A DNA stretch of 64,000 nt from Balneolales bacterium ANBcel1 (GTDB taxonomy: Bacteria > Bacteroidota > Rhodothermia > Balneolales > Natronogracilivirgulaceae), in contig JARULB010000003.1 of NCBI GenBank assembly GCA_029688905.1, forward strand, positions 310,001 through 374,000, given 5' to 3'. Each line of letters begins with the position of its first letter. Within the stretch, counting starts at the first letter, position 1. The notes beneath the pieces were generated by a model, which was not told where the DNA came from, made no database searches, and worked only from the letters and a program-made list of their open reading frames with translations. A program made the translations under genes and the position numbers. Positions 35,996 through 47,862 of this stretch are shown here, one piece after another.

Positions 35996-36937
35996 ATGAA
36001 CAGCAATGAGAGGCGTCTTAAAATACTTTATCAGCTCCAATCCGGTAAGAATCTCTCCATAAGGGATCTTACCGAATACTTTGGTATCAGCAGAAGAACG
36101 GTGTTCAGAGACCTTAGAGTTATTCAGGACCTAGGTGTTCCTATTATTCATGATCCCGAAACGGGTTACGGCGTAATGCGTGACGGCATGATTCCACCCA
36201 TTATGTTCCAATTCAGAGAGCTTGCTGTCATTGTTATGGGGCTTTCCTTCGTAAAAGCGCAGGTTGACAGGGAAATGGTAAAAGATGCAGAGAATGTTCT
36301 TTTAAAAATTAAAAACGCAATCCCCCCCTCTCTTCAGAAGCAAATAGACGAACTGGAAAAAAGAACACTGGTATCGCCATATATAAAAAACATTAAGGAC
36401 AGAGAGAAGGGAGGTGACTGGTTTGTGCTATGTTCATCATTTATCGAAAACAGACCCGTGTCATTTGTATACTTGAACGAACAGGGGGTTAAAAAACAGA
36501 GGACCGTTGACCCTCACATTCTTGTCTATTTTTCTGATCACTGGAATGCAATAGGGTACTGCCATGACAGGCAAACACTCAGAAATTTCAGACTCTCAAG
36601 AATGTCCGATATCAAGCTTTTGGAAAGTACCATACAGAAACCTTTCCATGACGTAACCGTCGACGAGCTGCTTTATGGGAGATTTGAATCAAGTACCACG
36701 GTAGTTGTTTCCATAGCAAAGGAAAAAGTATTCCAGTTTTTAACCGAGCTTCCTGGCAAAATAATCGACAAACAACCTGATGGTGACAGGATCCGAATAT
36801 CATTCTCCATCGACAACCTCTCATATATCAATGAATGGTTGCTGAAATTCGGCCGGCATGTCCAGGTAGTAGCCCCAAAAGCTCTTCAAACAATGAGAGC
36901 TTCCTTGCTTGAAGAGCTTTTGGTGTCAAATAAATAA
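35996..36937 (+). CDS. HTH and WYL domain transcriptional regulator
   Basis: A 313-residue regulator. The N-terminal helix-turn-helix (residues 1-60) reads NLSIRDLTEYFGISRRTVFRDLRVIQDLG, a winged HTH of the HTH_11 type. The middle has a WYL-type domain, with FVYLNEQGVKKQRTVDPHILVYFSDHWNAIGYCHDR near 157-192, and a C-terminal WCX-like part near 230-310. WYL domains bind ligands or nucleic acids and control DNA repair or defence genes in several bacteria. Arginine codons are strongly skewed: about 19 of 23 are AGA or AGG, unlike the CGN-rich mnmG and rsmG next to it. It starts 3 bp after rsmG and converges on gyrA. Its target is unknown. Confidence 0.88.
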   Translation: MNSNERRLKILYQLQSGKNLSIRDLTEYFGISRRTVFRDLRVIQDLGVPIIHDPETGYGVMRDGMIPPIMFQFRELAVIVMGLSFVKAQVDREMVKDAENVLLKIKNAIPPSLQKQIDELEKRTLVSPYIKNIKDREKGGDWFVLCSSFIENRPVSFVYLNEQGVKKQRTVDPHILVYFSDHWNAIGYCHDRQTLRNFRLSRMSDIKLLESTIQKPFHDVTVDELLYGRFESSTTVVVSIAKEKVFQFLTELPGKIIDKQPDGDRIRISFSIDNLSYINEWLLKFGRHVQVVAPKALQTMRASLLEELLVSNK

Positions 36938-37067
36938 TTTCTCCCTAGCTCTTTCACCCTTTACCATGCAATGATTGCAAAGAAAGCATTATCGAATACG
37001 TGAACATCAAAATAGTTCCAGATTTTGAGACGTTCTAAGCCTGTCATTCCAATATAAACAAGGCTTC

Positions 37068-39650
37068 CTACTCCAGACTCATCTGACCACCGTTTTCATC
37101 ATCCGGCTTGTCATTATCGTGATCCGAATCAGAATCATTATTATTGCCCGGACTACCTTTAAGATCTACCTCCTCTCCATTCTCTCCGACCTTTTTCACA
37201 CTATTGGTATCATCCTCACTGACAACACGGGTGATTCCAGAGATAGTATCCCCTCCACCCAGTCTCATCATCCGGACACCCTGCGTATTACGGCCCATAG
37301 ATCGGATATCTTTACTGTGCATGCGAATGATCTTGCCCTTTTCGGTAATGATCATCAAATCATCATTGTCGCTAACTTCTTTTAGCGCAATAAGTTTGCC
37401 GGTTTTGGGAGTAATCTTGAGAGTAATGACACCCTTACCTCCCCTTGTTTGTTCGCGGTAGTCTTCAACCAGACTACGTTTGCCATAACCATGTTCTGAA
37501 ACAGCGAGAACCGTGGCATCTCGAGTATTCTTGATAACCACCATATCCACAACCTTGTCATTCTTGTCGGAAAGACTAATTCCGCGAACGCCTCTGGTAT
37601 TTCTTCCCATCAGACGAACATCCGTTTCCTTGAAGCGAATAGCTCGGCCGTTCTTGGCACCAAGAAGGATCGTACTGTTACCGTCTGTTAGACTGGCGCT
37701 CAACAGTTTGTCATCATCATCCACATTGATTGCAAGAATTCCGTTCCTTCTGGGCCGGCTGTAGGCATCCAGACTTGTCTTCTTAACAACCCCTTTCTCT
37801 GTTGCCATAATAATATTATGGCTGTTGGTATAGTCCTGGTCATCAAGGGTTTTAACAGGTACAAATGCCTGAACATGATCATCTTTGTCAATCTCAATGA
37901 GATTGACAATAGCCCTGCCACGGCTCAGCCTGGAACCCTCCGGTATCTCATAAACCTTCAGCCAGTAACAACGGCCGTTCTTTGTAAAGAACAGGATATA
38001 GTTATGATTCGTCGCTACAAACAGATGCTCTACATATTCATCATCTTTTGTAGTTGCACCTCTCATCCCGGATCCACCCCGCTTTTGTCTTCTGTAGCCA
38101 CTAACAGGAGTTCTTTTGATATAGCCCTTATTGGAGATAGTTACAACAACATCTTCATCGGCGATCATATCCTCGATATTAAACTCGTCCGCAGAGTGTA
38201 CAATCTGCGTTCTGCGTTCATCCCCATATCTTTCCTGAAGAGAAACAAGCTCCTCAATAATAATTTCGTTTTGGGCGTCCCTGCTAGTAAGAATTCTGCG
38301 ATACTCCTGAATTTGATCAAGAATGTCTTTGTATTCCAGCTCAATCTTGTCCCTTTCAAGGGCGGTCAGTTTCTGGAGACGCATATCCAGTATTGCTTTA
38401 GCCTGAAGGTCTGTCAGCCCAAACCCTTTTCGAAGCCTGCTGTTTGCTTCCGGGACATTCTTTGAAGAACGGATGGTTTGAATCACTTCGTCAAGATTAT
38501 CGACACCAATCTTGAGACCTTCCAGAATATGAGCACGCGCCTCCGCCTGATCCAGATCATACAGGGTTCTCCGAATGATCACCACAATTCGGTGTTCAAT
38601 AAAATGCTCGATAATCTCTTTGAGATTCATAACCTTCGGACGCCCCCTCACAAGTGCAAGGCTGTTAACTCCAAAGGTGTGTTGCATCTGGGTATACTTG
38701 TACAACTGATTCAACACGACACTGGGCACGGCACCGCGTTTGAGCATGATGACAATGCGCATACCCTCGCGATCCGATTCGTCCCTGACATCCGTGATTT
38801 CAGTAATTTTTTCTGTCTGAACCAGGAATGCGATTTTTTCAATAAGGCTCGCTTTATTTACCTGATACGGGATCTCGGTCACAACAATCTGTTCCCGGTT
38901 GCCGCGTAATTCTTCCACAGAAGCCAATGCACGCAGCACAACTCGGCCACGACCTGTTTCATAGGCCTCTTTTACACCTTCGTATCCGTAAATAATTCCA
39001 CCGGTAGGGAAATCCGGAGCTGTAATATGCTTCATCAGCTCGGAGATTTCTATTTCGGGATTGTTGATAAGCGCCTTGATACCCTCGGTGACTTCCGTCA
39101 GGTTGTGAGGCGGCATATTGGTTGCCATCCCAACCGCAATCCCCGATGCACCGTTAATCAGCAGGTTGGGAACCATAGACGGCATGACCGTGGGCTCGGT
39201 CAGCGTATCATCAAAGTTTGGCTGATAATCGACGGTATTCTTATTGATATCCGCGAGAATTTCCTCCGAAATTCGATCCATTCGGACTTCGGTATATCTC
39301 ATTGCCGCAGCCGAGTCACCATCCACAGAACCAAAGTTACCCTGCCCGTCCACAAGCGTGTATCTCATGGAGAAATCCTGAGCCATTCTGACAATGGTAT
39401 CATATACCGCCGAATCTCCATGCGGGTGGTACTTCCCGAGCACTTCACCAACAATTCTCGCACTTTTTTTGTACGCCCGGTTGTGAAGCATGCCAAGTTC
39501 GCTCATACCAAACAGGACCCTGCGATGAACCGGCTTCAGTCCGTCCCTGACATCAGGCAGTGCCCGTGAAACGATAACCGACATGGAATAGTCGATGTAC
39601 GAAGACTTCATTTCGTCTTCGAGATTGATTTTTATAATCTTATCAGACAT
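37068..39650 (-). CDS. gyrA: DNA gyrase subunit A
   Basis: An 860-residue subunit that breaks and rejoins DNA. The N-terminus has [19 protein letters not shown] and [21 protein letters not shown]; the tyrosine near residue 122 attacks the DNA. Six beta-pinwheel repeats form the C-terminal domain, with a GyrA-box-like REQTRGGKG. The last 40 residues are an acidic Asn/Asp-rich tail, comparable in place to the regulatory acidic tail of E. coli GyrA. It follows gyrB by 16 bp. ParC is less likely because of the GyrA-box and the gyrB neighbour. Confidence 0.95.
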   Translation of the reverse strand: MSDKIIKINLEDEMKSSYIDYSMSVIVSRALPDVRDGLKPVHRRVLFGMSELGMLHNRAYKKSARIVGEVLGKYHPHGDSAVYDTIVRMAQDFSMRYTLVDGQGNFGSVDGDSAAAMRYTEVRMDRISEEILADINKNTVDYQPNFDDTLTEPTVMPSMVPNLLINGASGIAVGMATNMPPHNLTEVTEGIKALINNPEIEISELMKHITAPDFPTGGIIYGYEGVKEAYETGRGRVVLRALASVEELRGNREQIVVTEIPYQVNKASLIEKIAFLVQTEKITEITDVRDESDREGMRIVIMLKRGAVPSVVLNQLYKYTQMQHTFGVNSLALVRGRPKVMNLKEIIEHFIEHRIVVIIRRTLYDLDQAEARAHILEGLKIGVDNLDEVIQTIRSSKNVPEANSRLRKGFGLTDLQAKAILDMRLQKLTALERDKIELEYKDILDQIQEYRRILTSRDAQNEIIIEELVSLQERYGDERRTQIVHSADEFNIEDMIADEDVVVTISNKGYIKRTPVSGYRRQKRGGSGMRGATTKDDEYVEHLFVATNHNYILFFTKNGRCYWLKVYEIPEGSRLSRGRAIVNLIEIDKDDHVQAFVPVKTLDDQDYTNSHNIIMATEKGVVKKTSLDAYSRPRRNGILAINVDDDDKLLSASLTDGNSTILLGAKNGRAIRFKETDVRLMGRNTRGVRGISLSDKNDKVVDMVVIKNTRDATVLAVSEHGYGKRSLVEDYREQTRGGKGVITLKITPKTGKLIALKEVSDNDDLMIITEKGKIIRMHSKDIRSMGRNTQGVRMMRLGGGDTISGITRVVSEDDTNSVKKVGENGEEVDLKGSPGNNNDSDSDHDNDKPDDENGGQMSLE

Positions 39651-39666
39651 TTCTTATAGTTGTGCT

Positions 39667-41613
<1,947 letters not shown>

Positions 41614-41690
41614 TTAATCACAGAGAGGCCGGAAGGACCCCACCATTTTTCTTCCATTTTAATAAGTGAAAATAGCCCTTAATCGCATCT

Positions 41691-41809
41691 TTTCAAAACA
41701 AGTAACCATCGAATTCGGCTTCAGACACAAAATGCCACTGCGCGCCATTATGACCCTGCCCCTGAACTTGTTACTTGTTTTGAAAGAGAAAAAATGTTTG
41801 TTACTTGTT
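41691..41809. repeat. Triple 12-mer repeat in the gyrB-rpmB divergent gap
   Basis: TTGTTACTTGTT occurs at 41768-41779 and again at 41798-41809, exactly 30 bp apart. An inverted copy, AACAAGTAAC, lies at 41697-41706. The inverted copy and the first direct copy extend to a 16-bp inverted repeat. The arrangement on the gyrB upstream side suggests an operator or regulatory structure, not yet a known one. Confidence 0.5.
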
Positions 41810-41869
41810 GATAATTCCTCTATTTTTGCTTTCTGTTTGCAATAATTAACTTGAATGATCTGAACCACC

Positions 41870-42115
41870 ATGTCATTACGAGACGATATATTCGGAAGCA
41901 AGGCCCAAAACGGCTATCGGTCTTCCAAGTCCAATAATAAAACGAAGCATCGTTTTAAATTGAATCTTCAGAAAAGGAGATTTTACATTCCTGAAGAAGA
42001 TCGCTGGATCACATTGCGTGTTACTGCCAAAACCGTTCGGACGATCAACCGAAAAGGTGTAACAGCGGTTTTGCAGGAAGCCAGAAAAAAAGGCACCCTT
42101 AACAAAAACATCTGA
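41870..42115 (+). CDS. rpmB: 50S ribosomal protein L28
   Basis: An 81-residue L28. [27 protein letters not shown] and the later [19 protein letters not shown] match the family, although the N-terminal CxxC of some L28 proteins is missing. It begins the rpmB-rpmG-DUF4295 cluster, 8 bp before rpmG. Confidence 0.92.
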   Translation: MSLRDDIFGSKAQNGYRSSKSNNKTKHRFKLNLQKRRFYIPEEDRWITLRVTAKTVRTINRKGVTAVLQEARKKGTLNKNI

Positions 42116-42123
42116 ATCCCGTT

Positions 42124-42294
42124 ATGGCCAAGGCTAAAGGTAATCGCGTACAAGTCATTTTGGAATGCACGGAAGCGCCCGGAACATCCCGGTATGTCAC
42201 CACGAAAAATCGCAGAACGACCACTAATCGTCTTGAGTTGAAGAAATTCAACGCGAAACTCAGAAAACACACTCTACACAAAGAGATTAAATAA
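42124..42294 (+). CDS. rpmG: 50S ribosomal protein L33
   Basis: A 56-residue protein reading from ATG at 42124: [25 protein letters not shown] and [17 protein letters not shown] at the end are L33. It has one cysteine, so it is the zinc-free form. It lies between rpmB and the DUF4295 gene. Confidence 0.93.
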   Translation: MAKAKGNRVQVILECTEAPGTSRYVTTKNRRTTTNRLELKKFNAKLRKHTLHKEIK

Positions 42295-42305
42295 GGAAAG
42301 GTATT

Positions 42306-42476
42306 ATGGCCAAGAAACAGGTTTTCGGTGAAGAGGTACTTGCTGCAAAGGCAGCCCAGAGGAAAATGGCCAAAGTGATTCTCTCAAAAAAATCGGCCAA
42401 AGGAAAAGTCTCTTTCAGTGAGACAACCATTGACCAGGACAACGTGAAAGATTTTATCTCTCGCAACAAATCCTGA
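42306..42476 (+). CDS. DUF4295 family small protein
   Basis: A 56-residue basic protein (MAKKQVFGEEV..., then KMAKVILSKKSAKGKVSFSETTIDQDNVKDFI). The pattern and place right after rpmG match DUF4295, a small protein typical of Bacteroidota and relatives whose function is not established. A strong SD-like AAGGAAAGG lies before its start. In many relatives ftsY follows; here ftsY is 20 kb away. Confidence 0.8.
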   Translation: MAKKQVFGEEVLAAKAAQRKMAKVILSKKSAKGKVSFSETTIDQDNVKDFISRNKS

Positions 42477-42497
42477 CAGCATCTGTTTATTCGATTT

Positions 42498-42533
42498 AAA
42501 AAGGTTACGCATCTGTTTGTGTAACCTTTTTTT
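42498..42533 (+). terminator. Terminator after the rpmB-rpmG-DUF4295 cluster
   Basis: AAAAAGGTTAC pairs with GTAACCTTTT around a 12-nt loop and is followed by a T-run, 22 bp after the DUF4295 stop. Confidence 0.88.
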
Positions 42534-42624
42534 GTTTAATGAAACTGACTACTTTGCCATATATGCCGGGCCATCATTTTCGGGCATGGTATCCTGTTAC
42601 AAACATGTATATTCCCCTTTCGCT

Positions 42625-43083
42625 ATGAGCAAAACGTACGAAACCATTTTGTCGGATCTAAAAACAGCCATGAAGTCGAAAGATTCCGAACGGCTTCAGG
42701 TACTGCGTTCTCTCAAGTCCAAACTTCTTGAGAAGGAGATCAGTGAGAGAAAGGGCGATGAAGTAAAACTTTCCGAAGAGCAGGTCAGGGAGGTGCTGAT
42801 GAAAGCAGCCAAGCAGCGCAAGGACTCGATTGCTCAATATCGGGACGCCTCCCGCAATGACCTTGCCGAAACGGAGGAAAAGGAGCTGGAAATAATTGAA
42901 TCCTACCTTCCCGAAATGCTCTCGGAAAATGAAATCAGGTCGATCGCCATGGAAACGATCAAGGAGTTCGGTGCTGATTCTACTGCCGAAATGGGAAAGG
43001 TGATGGGAGCTTTGATGCCAAAAGTAAAAGGAAAGGCCGACGGGGCACTGGTTAACCGTGTTGTGCGCGAGTTACTTACTTAA
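42625..43083 (+). CDS. GatB/YqeY domain protein
   Basis: A 152-residue helical protein of the YqeY family, related to the tail of GatB, the tRNA-amidotransferase subunit. SKTYETILSDLKTAMKSKDSERLQVLRSLKS and LEIIESYLPEMLSENEI are typical; the end AEMGKVMGALMPKVKGKADG is the conserved C-terminal motif. ATG 42625 is chosen; the frame continues upstream without family similarity and overlaps the terminator. It lies 3 bp before the CvpA-like gene. Confidence 0.88.
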   Translation: MSKTYETILSDLKTAMKSKDSERLQVLRSLKSKLLEKEISERKGDEVKLSEEQVREVLMKAAKQRKDSIAQYRDASRNDLAETEEKELEIIESYLPEMLSENEIRSIAMETIKEFGADSTAEMGKVMGALMPKVKGKADGALVNRVVRELLT

Positions 43084-43086
43084 GTT

Positions 43087-43614
43087 ATGAATCTACTGGA
43101 CGGCCTCGCACTTTTGTTCATTCTCTACTTTGCCTGGAGGGGATATCGAAACGGGCTGATCAAGGAGGTATTCAGAATCGTTGGCCTCGTTCTTGCGGGA
43201 TTTGTCGCCTTTCAATATGCCGATTTGGCGGGTTCATTAATCAGGCCTGTACTGGATATTGACCCGCAGTTCATCCCTTATATTTCCTTTACGGCTCTGT
43301 TTGTTTTGGCCATGGTTGCCGTTCAGCTGGGCATTGCATTTCTGGACGCCCTTATCCAGCTCCTGTTACTGAGTATTCCAAACCGACTTTTGGGTTCCCT
43401 TTTTGGTGTATTAAAAAGCAGCCTCCTGGTAAGCATTGCCCTGATTGTGCTGTCCGGTTTTGGCATACCCGGCAGTGAAACCCGAAACCAATCCGTTTTA
43501 TATAAATCGCTTGTAAAAGTTGCGCCGGCTTCCTACGACATTGTTGCCAGAGTGCTCCCCGGCGTCAAGCCCTACAAGGAGTCTGTAGAAGAGTATCTAT
43601 CCATCCCTGATTAA
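43087..43614 (+). CDS. CvpA family membrane protein
   Basis: A 175-residue integral membrane protein with four helices (about residues 3-16, 28-46, 62-85 and 100-125). LDGLALLFILYFAWRGYRNGLIKEVFRIVGL is the CvpA/colicin V production pattern. The family is widespread, and its role in envelope stability is only partly known. It lies 3 bp after yqeY and 13 bp before tyrS. Confidence 0.82.
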   Translation: MNLLDGLALLFILYFAWRGYRNGLIKEVFRIVGLVLAGFVAFQYADLAGSLIRPVLDIDPQFIPYISFTALFVLAMVAVQLGIAFLDALIQLLLLSIPNRLLGSLFGVLKSSLLVSIALIVLSGFGIPGSETRNQSVLYKSLVKVAPASYDIVARVLPGVKPYKESVEEYLSIPD

Positions 43615-43627
43615 CCGATTAAAATTC

Positions 43628-44845
43628 ATGTCCGCTTTTTTGCCCGTAGAAGAACAGCTTGAAATCATTGAACGAGGGACTGTCGAAATCGTACCCCGTG
43701 AAGAATTGAAACAAAAACTGGAAAAGTCGCGGGAAAGCGGCAAGCCTCTTCGAATCAAACTCGGATGCGATCCAACACGTCCCGATCTTCATCTTGGACA
43801 TTCGGTAATCTTGCGGAAAATGAGACAGTTTCAGGATCTGGGTCATCATACCATACTGATTATCGGGGATTTTACGGCAATGATCGGCGATCCGTCAGGT
43901 GCAAACAAAACGCGGCCGGCCCTGACCAAAGAAGAGGTACTTCATAACGGAAAATCCTATTTCGATCAAGCTTCGAAAATTCTGGATCCTGATAAAACCG
44001 AAATCGTCTACAACTCGGAGTGGTTGTCACCCATGAGCTTCGGGGATGTCATCCGCCTGGCTTCCCACTACACCGTTGCACGTATGATCGAACGGGATGA
44101 TTTCACCAAAAGGTATCAGAACAATGACACCATCTCCCTCCATGAGTTTCTCTACCCCCTTGCCCAGGGCCAGGATTCGGTACATCTCCGATCCGATGTC
44201 GAACTGGGCGGTATCGACCAGAAATTTAATCTTCTTGTGGGCCGCCACCTGCAGAAGGAGTTTAGCCAGCCTCAGCAAGTTTGCCTGATGATGCCTCTGC
44301 TTGTGGGTACCGACGGCACCATGAAAATGTCGAAGTCGTACGAAAACTACATAGGTATCGATGAAAAACCAGAGGACATGTACGGCAAGACCCTTTCTAT
44401 TCCCGATGACCTTATTTACCCCTACTTCGAGCTGCTGACCGACGTTTCTCTTCACGATTTACCTGAAATCCGTGAAAAGGCTGAAGAGGATCCAAGAAAC
44501 GCGAAGCACGACCTGGCCTGGACCATCACTAAAATGTACCATGGATCAGATTTGGCCGATCAGGCCCGGGCGTTTTTTGAAAAAACGGTGGTCAAAAAGG
44601 ACATTCCGGATGAGATCCCTGAGTTTGCTTTGGATGCCGGCCGGCAGTTGCGACTTCTGGATCTTATGAAGCACGTCGGCTTTGTAGCCAGTAACAGCGA
44701 AGGCCGTAGAATGGTGACTCAGGGAGGTGTTACACTTGACGGAGAAAAGATCACCGATCCGCAATATGAACTGGTTTTGGAAGAGGACAAAGAGCTCATT
44801 TTGAAAGTAGGAAAGCGTAAATACGGCAAACTTGTCACGAAATAA
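43628..44845 (+). CDS. tyrS: Tyrosyl-tRNA synthetase
   Basis: A 405-residue class I synthetase that charges tRNA-Tyr. The HIGH equivalent HLGH is at 55-58, KMSKS at 233-237, and the region GCDPTRPDLHLGHSVI is typical of the TyrZ-like branch. The C-terminal S4 RNA-binding domain runs from about 340 (RLLDLMKHVGFVASNSEGRRMVTQGGVTLDG). It is the last gene of the likely yqeY-cvpA-tyrS unit. Confidence 0.95.
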   Translation: MSAFLPVEEQLEIIERGTVEIVPREELKQKLEKSRESGKPLRIKLGCDPTRPDLHLGHSVILRKMRQFQDLGHHTILIIGDFTAMIGDPSGANKTRPALTKEEVLHNGKSYFDQASKILDPDKTEIVYNSEWLSPMSFGDVIRLASHYTVARMIERDDFTKRYQNNDTISLHEFLYPLAQGQDSVHLRSDVELGGIDQKFNLLVGRHLQKEFSQPQQVCLMMPLLVGTDGTMKMSKSYENYIGIDEKPEDMYGKTLSIPDDLIYPYFELLTDVSLHDLPEIREKAEEDPRNAKHDLAWTITKMYHGSDLADQARAFFEKTVVKKDIPDEIPEFALDAGRQLRLLDLMKHVGFVASNSEGRRMVTQGGVTLDGEKITDPQYELVLEEDKELILKVGKRKYGKLVTK

Positions 44846-44911
44846 CTCTGTGTTCCGCCCTCCGGCAACTAACTGCCCGAGCGCAAAACCCGTCCGGCCC
44901 CATCTCCTTTG

Positions 44912-45472
44912 CTATTTCCCGTTTATTTTGCTCGCGTTGTAGATACACATCGGAGGAATGTTGCGGTATTCCATCTCCGTTTTGACACTGGGAAAAAACT
45001 TTTTCAAATGGGATTCGAGATGTTTTGAGGTTTGATATCCCAAAAACATGCCGTCCTCCGACAACAGCTCCCATGATTTTTGGAGAATGTTGTTCTTCAC
45101 CTCTTGATCCAGAAAAGAGAACGGTATCCCGGATATTATGACATCGATGTTCTGCCAATCCAGCGATTTCGCTATCCGGCCGGCCTCCTCTGCGCTGGCA
45201 TGAAATACGGAAAGCCTTCTGTCGTCGATGCTGACAAGGGAAAGGACAAAATCGTCGTTTGTTTCAATCGCCGCGATACCGGAACCTGCGGTCATCTTCT
45301 GAAGCAAAACCCTGGTAAAGACACCGTCCGCCGGTCCATACTCCATAATCCGCAGATCTTTGGAAAAATCAATATTCCGGCAAACCTTCTCAATGGTAAA
45401 CCGGGATGTTGGCGTAACAGAGGCAACGCCGGGGTCTTTCAAAAAGTTTTTCAGGTAGCTGATAGTACCCAT
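44912..45472 (-). CDS. SAM-dependent methyltransferase, phospholipid N-methyltransferase-like
   Basis: A 186-residue class I methyltransferase. ASVTPTSRFTIEKVC at the start, IMEYGPADGVFTRVLLQKM for the SAM loop near 40-60, and DVIISGIPFSFLD near 118 follow the pattern of bacterial phospholipid N-methyltransferases (PmtA) and rRNA dimethylases. The usual G-x-G-x-G of the SAM loop is replaced by GPADG. The substrate is uncertain. It stands alone between tyrS and uvrB. Confidence 0.72.
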   Translation of the reverse strand: MGTISYLKNFLKDPGVASVTPTSRFTIEKVCRNIDFSKDLRIMEYGPADGVFTRVLLQKMTAGSGIAAIETNDDFVLSLVSIDDRRLSVFHASAEEAGRIAKSLDWQNIDVIISGIPFSFLDQEVKNNILQKSWELLSEDGMFLGYQTSKHLESHLKKFFPSVKTEMEYRNIPPMCIYNASKINGK

Positions 45473-45658
45473 GGAAAAAATGAATTTGTATTCTCATTGG
45501 GAAGAAACTGGACAGCATCAACCTGCCTGCCGGAACTTCTTCAGATAACAGACCGGGCAAAATCCGCAACAAAAGCCGATCATCGAAAGCCAAATGTATC
45601 ACGACTCCTATCATACGAATCGTCACGTTAAATTGAAAGATGCGGCCATATAGCAGTT

Positions 45659-47722
45659 TTATATCTGCTTTTCGACCTGTTCGATCTGATCCCTGATTCT
45701 AGCCGCTTCTTCAAATTCCATATTCTTCGCAGCCGTGCGCATGGCTTCCTTGAGGTAATCCACAAAATCCTTCTTCTTCTCAAATACGATCTCTTTCATA
45801 GCGGGAGAAGCCTGGTAGCGGATACCATCCTCGGCAACTTTTATCCTTTCCAGCGCATCGGTGCCGGCCCCTGATTCCGTCTCAATTTCAAAAGAGCGGG
45901 CTCCGATCAGTTCCGGATCAACCAGTGGCTTAAGTTCTTTGGCAACCGTCGTCGGATTAATTTTGTGCTTTTTGTTGTACGCCATTTGAATCGCCCTGCG
46001 CCTGTCCGTTTCATCGATTACCTTTCGCATGCTGTCGGTGACCTTGTCGGCGTACATGATGACACGACCGGCCACATTTCTGGCGGCCCGGCCGGAAATC
46101 TGAAAGAGGGAGGTTTCCGATCTGAGGAACCCCTCCTTATCCGCGTCCAGGATGGCTACGAGCCCAAGTTCGGGTATATCGATACCCTCGCGAAGCAGGT
46201 TAATACCGACAAGCACATCATAATCTCCCCGACGATAACGATAAAGGACTTCCACGCGCTCAAGCGCATCCAGCTCGCTGTGCATGTAGGCCGCCTTGAG
46301 ACCGAGGTCCTTCAGATACTGCGACAGTTCTTCGCTCATTCGTTTCGTAAGTGTCAGGCAAAGAACGCGCTGACCCGCTTTCACGGCTACCCGGACTTCC
46401 CCGACGATATCGTCAATCTGGTGCTTAAGTGGCCTGACTTCAATTTTCGGCTCCATGAGTCCCGTGGGCCGGATTATCTGCTCAACAAATGCTCCTTCGC
46501 TTTTTTCAAGCTCATAATCAGACGGTGTTGCGCTGACAAAAATGCATTTCTTTATTAGTGACTCCCACTCCTCAAATTTCAGCGGCCTATTGTCAAGAGC
46601 CGAGGGAAGGCGAAATCCGTGCTCAACCAGATTGATTTTTCGCGATCTGTCACCGCCATACATGGCGCCGATTTGCGGAACGGTTTGATGAGACTCATCC
46701 ACCACAAGCAGGAAGTCTTCAGGAAAGTAATCGAACAGACAATAGGGCCGTTCTTCCGGCTTTCGTCCCGCCAGATACCTTGAATAGTTTTCGATACCCG
46801 GGCAAAACCCGATCTCCTGCATCATCTCAATATCAAACATGGTACGCTGCTCCAGACGCTGCGCTTCCAGGAACTTTTCCTCGGATCTAAGTACCTCCAG
46901 CCTGAGATCCAGTTCATCCTGAATCTGCACAATGGCCGTTTTGAGCCGGTCCTTCGTCGTGACATAATGCGATGCCGGATAGATAAAAAACTGATCGACC
47001 TCATCCAGCAATTCCCCGGTAACAGGATCGAAGAGCGTAAGCTTTTCGATTTCATCACCCCAGAACTCAATGCGAAGCGCATGTTCGGAATAGGCTGGAT
47101 ACAGATCCACCACATCGCCCCTTACACGGAACCGCGCCCGCTCAAACTCCTGGTCATTGCGGCTGTAGTGCAGATCCACCAGATCATACAACAGCTTGTT
47201 TCTGGCAATTTCTTCACCGACCTTCAACCGGATAATCAGTTTGGCATATTCGCTGGGGGAGCCGATCCCATAGATGCAGCTGACCGAGGAGACAATGATG
47301 ACATCCCTCCTGCCGGACAGCAGTGAACTGGTGGCGCGCAGCCGCAGCCGCTGGATTTCATCGTTAATCGAGAGATCCTTTTCGATATACTTGTCCTGGG
47401 CAGCGATGTACGCTTCCGGCTGGTAGTAGTCATAATACGATATAAAAAACTCCACACAGTTTTCAGGGAAGAAATCGCTCAGCTCCCGGTACAGCTGGGC
47501 AGCAAGCGTTTTGTTGTGACTCATCACAAGGGTTGGCTTGCCGGTTTGCTCAATCACCGAGGCAATGGTGCGGGTTTTACCAGATCCGGTGATGCCAAGC
47601 AGCGTCTGAAATCGCTCGTCTCCCCTGATGCCGCCAACAAGTTCGGCGATGGCCGCAGGCTGATCGCCGGCGGGAAGATAGGGCGATACCAGTTTGAAAT
47701 CAGACACAGGTTCCTTTTCCAT
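45659..47722 (-). CDS. uvrB: Excinuclease ABC subunit B
   Basis: A 687-residue helicase-like protein of nucleotide excision repair. The ATP loop GITGSGKT is at 43-50, the beta-hairpin region YYDYYQPEAYIA is near 95, and GINLLREGIDIPE near 510 and GRAARN near 545 belong to helicase motifs. The C-terminal UVR domain (NMEFEEAARIRDQIEQVEKQI) contacts UvrC. Length and order are as in other bacteria. uvrA and uvrC are not adjacent. Confidence 0.97.
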   Translation of the reverse strand: MEKEPVSDFKLVSPYLPAGDQPAAIAELVGGIRGDERFQTLLGITGSGKTRTIASVIEQTGKPTLVMSHNKTLAAQLYRELSDFFPENCVEFFISYYDYYQPEAYIAAQDKYIEKDLSINDEIQRLRLRATSSLLSGRRDVIIVSSVSCIYGIGSPSEYAKLIIRLKVGEEIARNKLLYDLVDLHYSRNDQEFERARFRVRGDVVDLYPAYSEHALRIEFWGDEIEKLTLFDPVTGELLDEVDQFFIYPASHYVTTKDRLKTAIVQIQDELDLRLEVLRSEEKFLEAQRLEQRTMFDIEMMQEIGFCPGIENYSRYLAGRKPEERPYCLFDYFPEDFLLVVDESHQTVPQIGAMYGGDRSRKINLVEHGFRLPSALDNRPLKFEEWESLIKKCIFVSATPSDYELEKSEGAFVEQIIRPTGLMEPKIEVRPLKHQIDDIVGEVRVAVKAGQRVLCLTLTKRMSEELSQYLKDLGLKAAYMHSELDALERVEVLYRYRRGDYDVLVGINLLREGIDIPELGLVAILDADKEGFLRSETSLFQISGRAARNVAGRVIMYADKVTDSMRKVIDETDRRRAIQMAYNKKHKINPTTVAKELKPLVDPELIGARSFEIETESGAGTDALERIKVAEDGIRYQASPAMKEIVFEKKKDFVDYLKEAMRTAAKNMEFEEAARIRDQIEQVEKQI

Positions 47723-47862
47723 TAAAGAAATTCTTACTTTTTACAGCTCCCGGGCAAACAATCGGCAACTCCGAAGCCACTATTTCCCATGTTACTATGA
47801 TATGATCCGCTGTTCCCCTGTTCATTACCAGGAAATTGGAGCAGGGTCACAAAAACGAAACA

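Noticed and set aside
42517-42624. Upstream extension of the yqeY reading frame
   Set aside because: It overlaps the preceding terminator and has no family similarity; ATG 42625 matches the family start.
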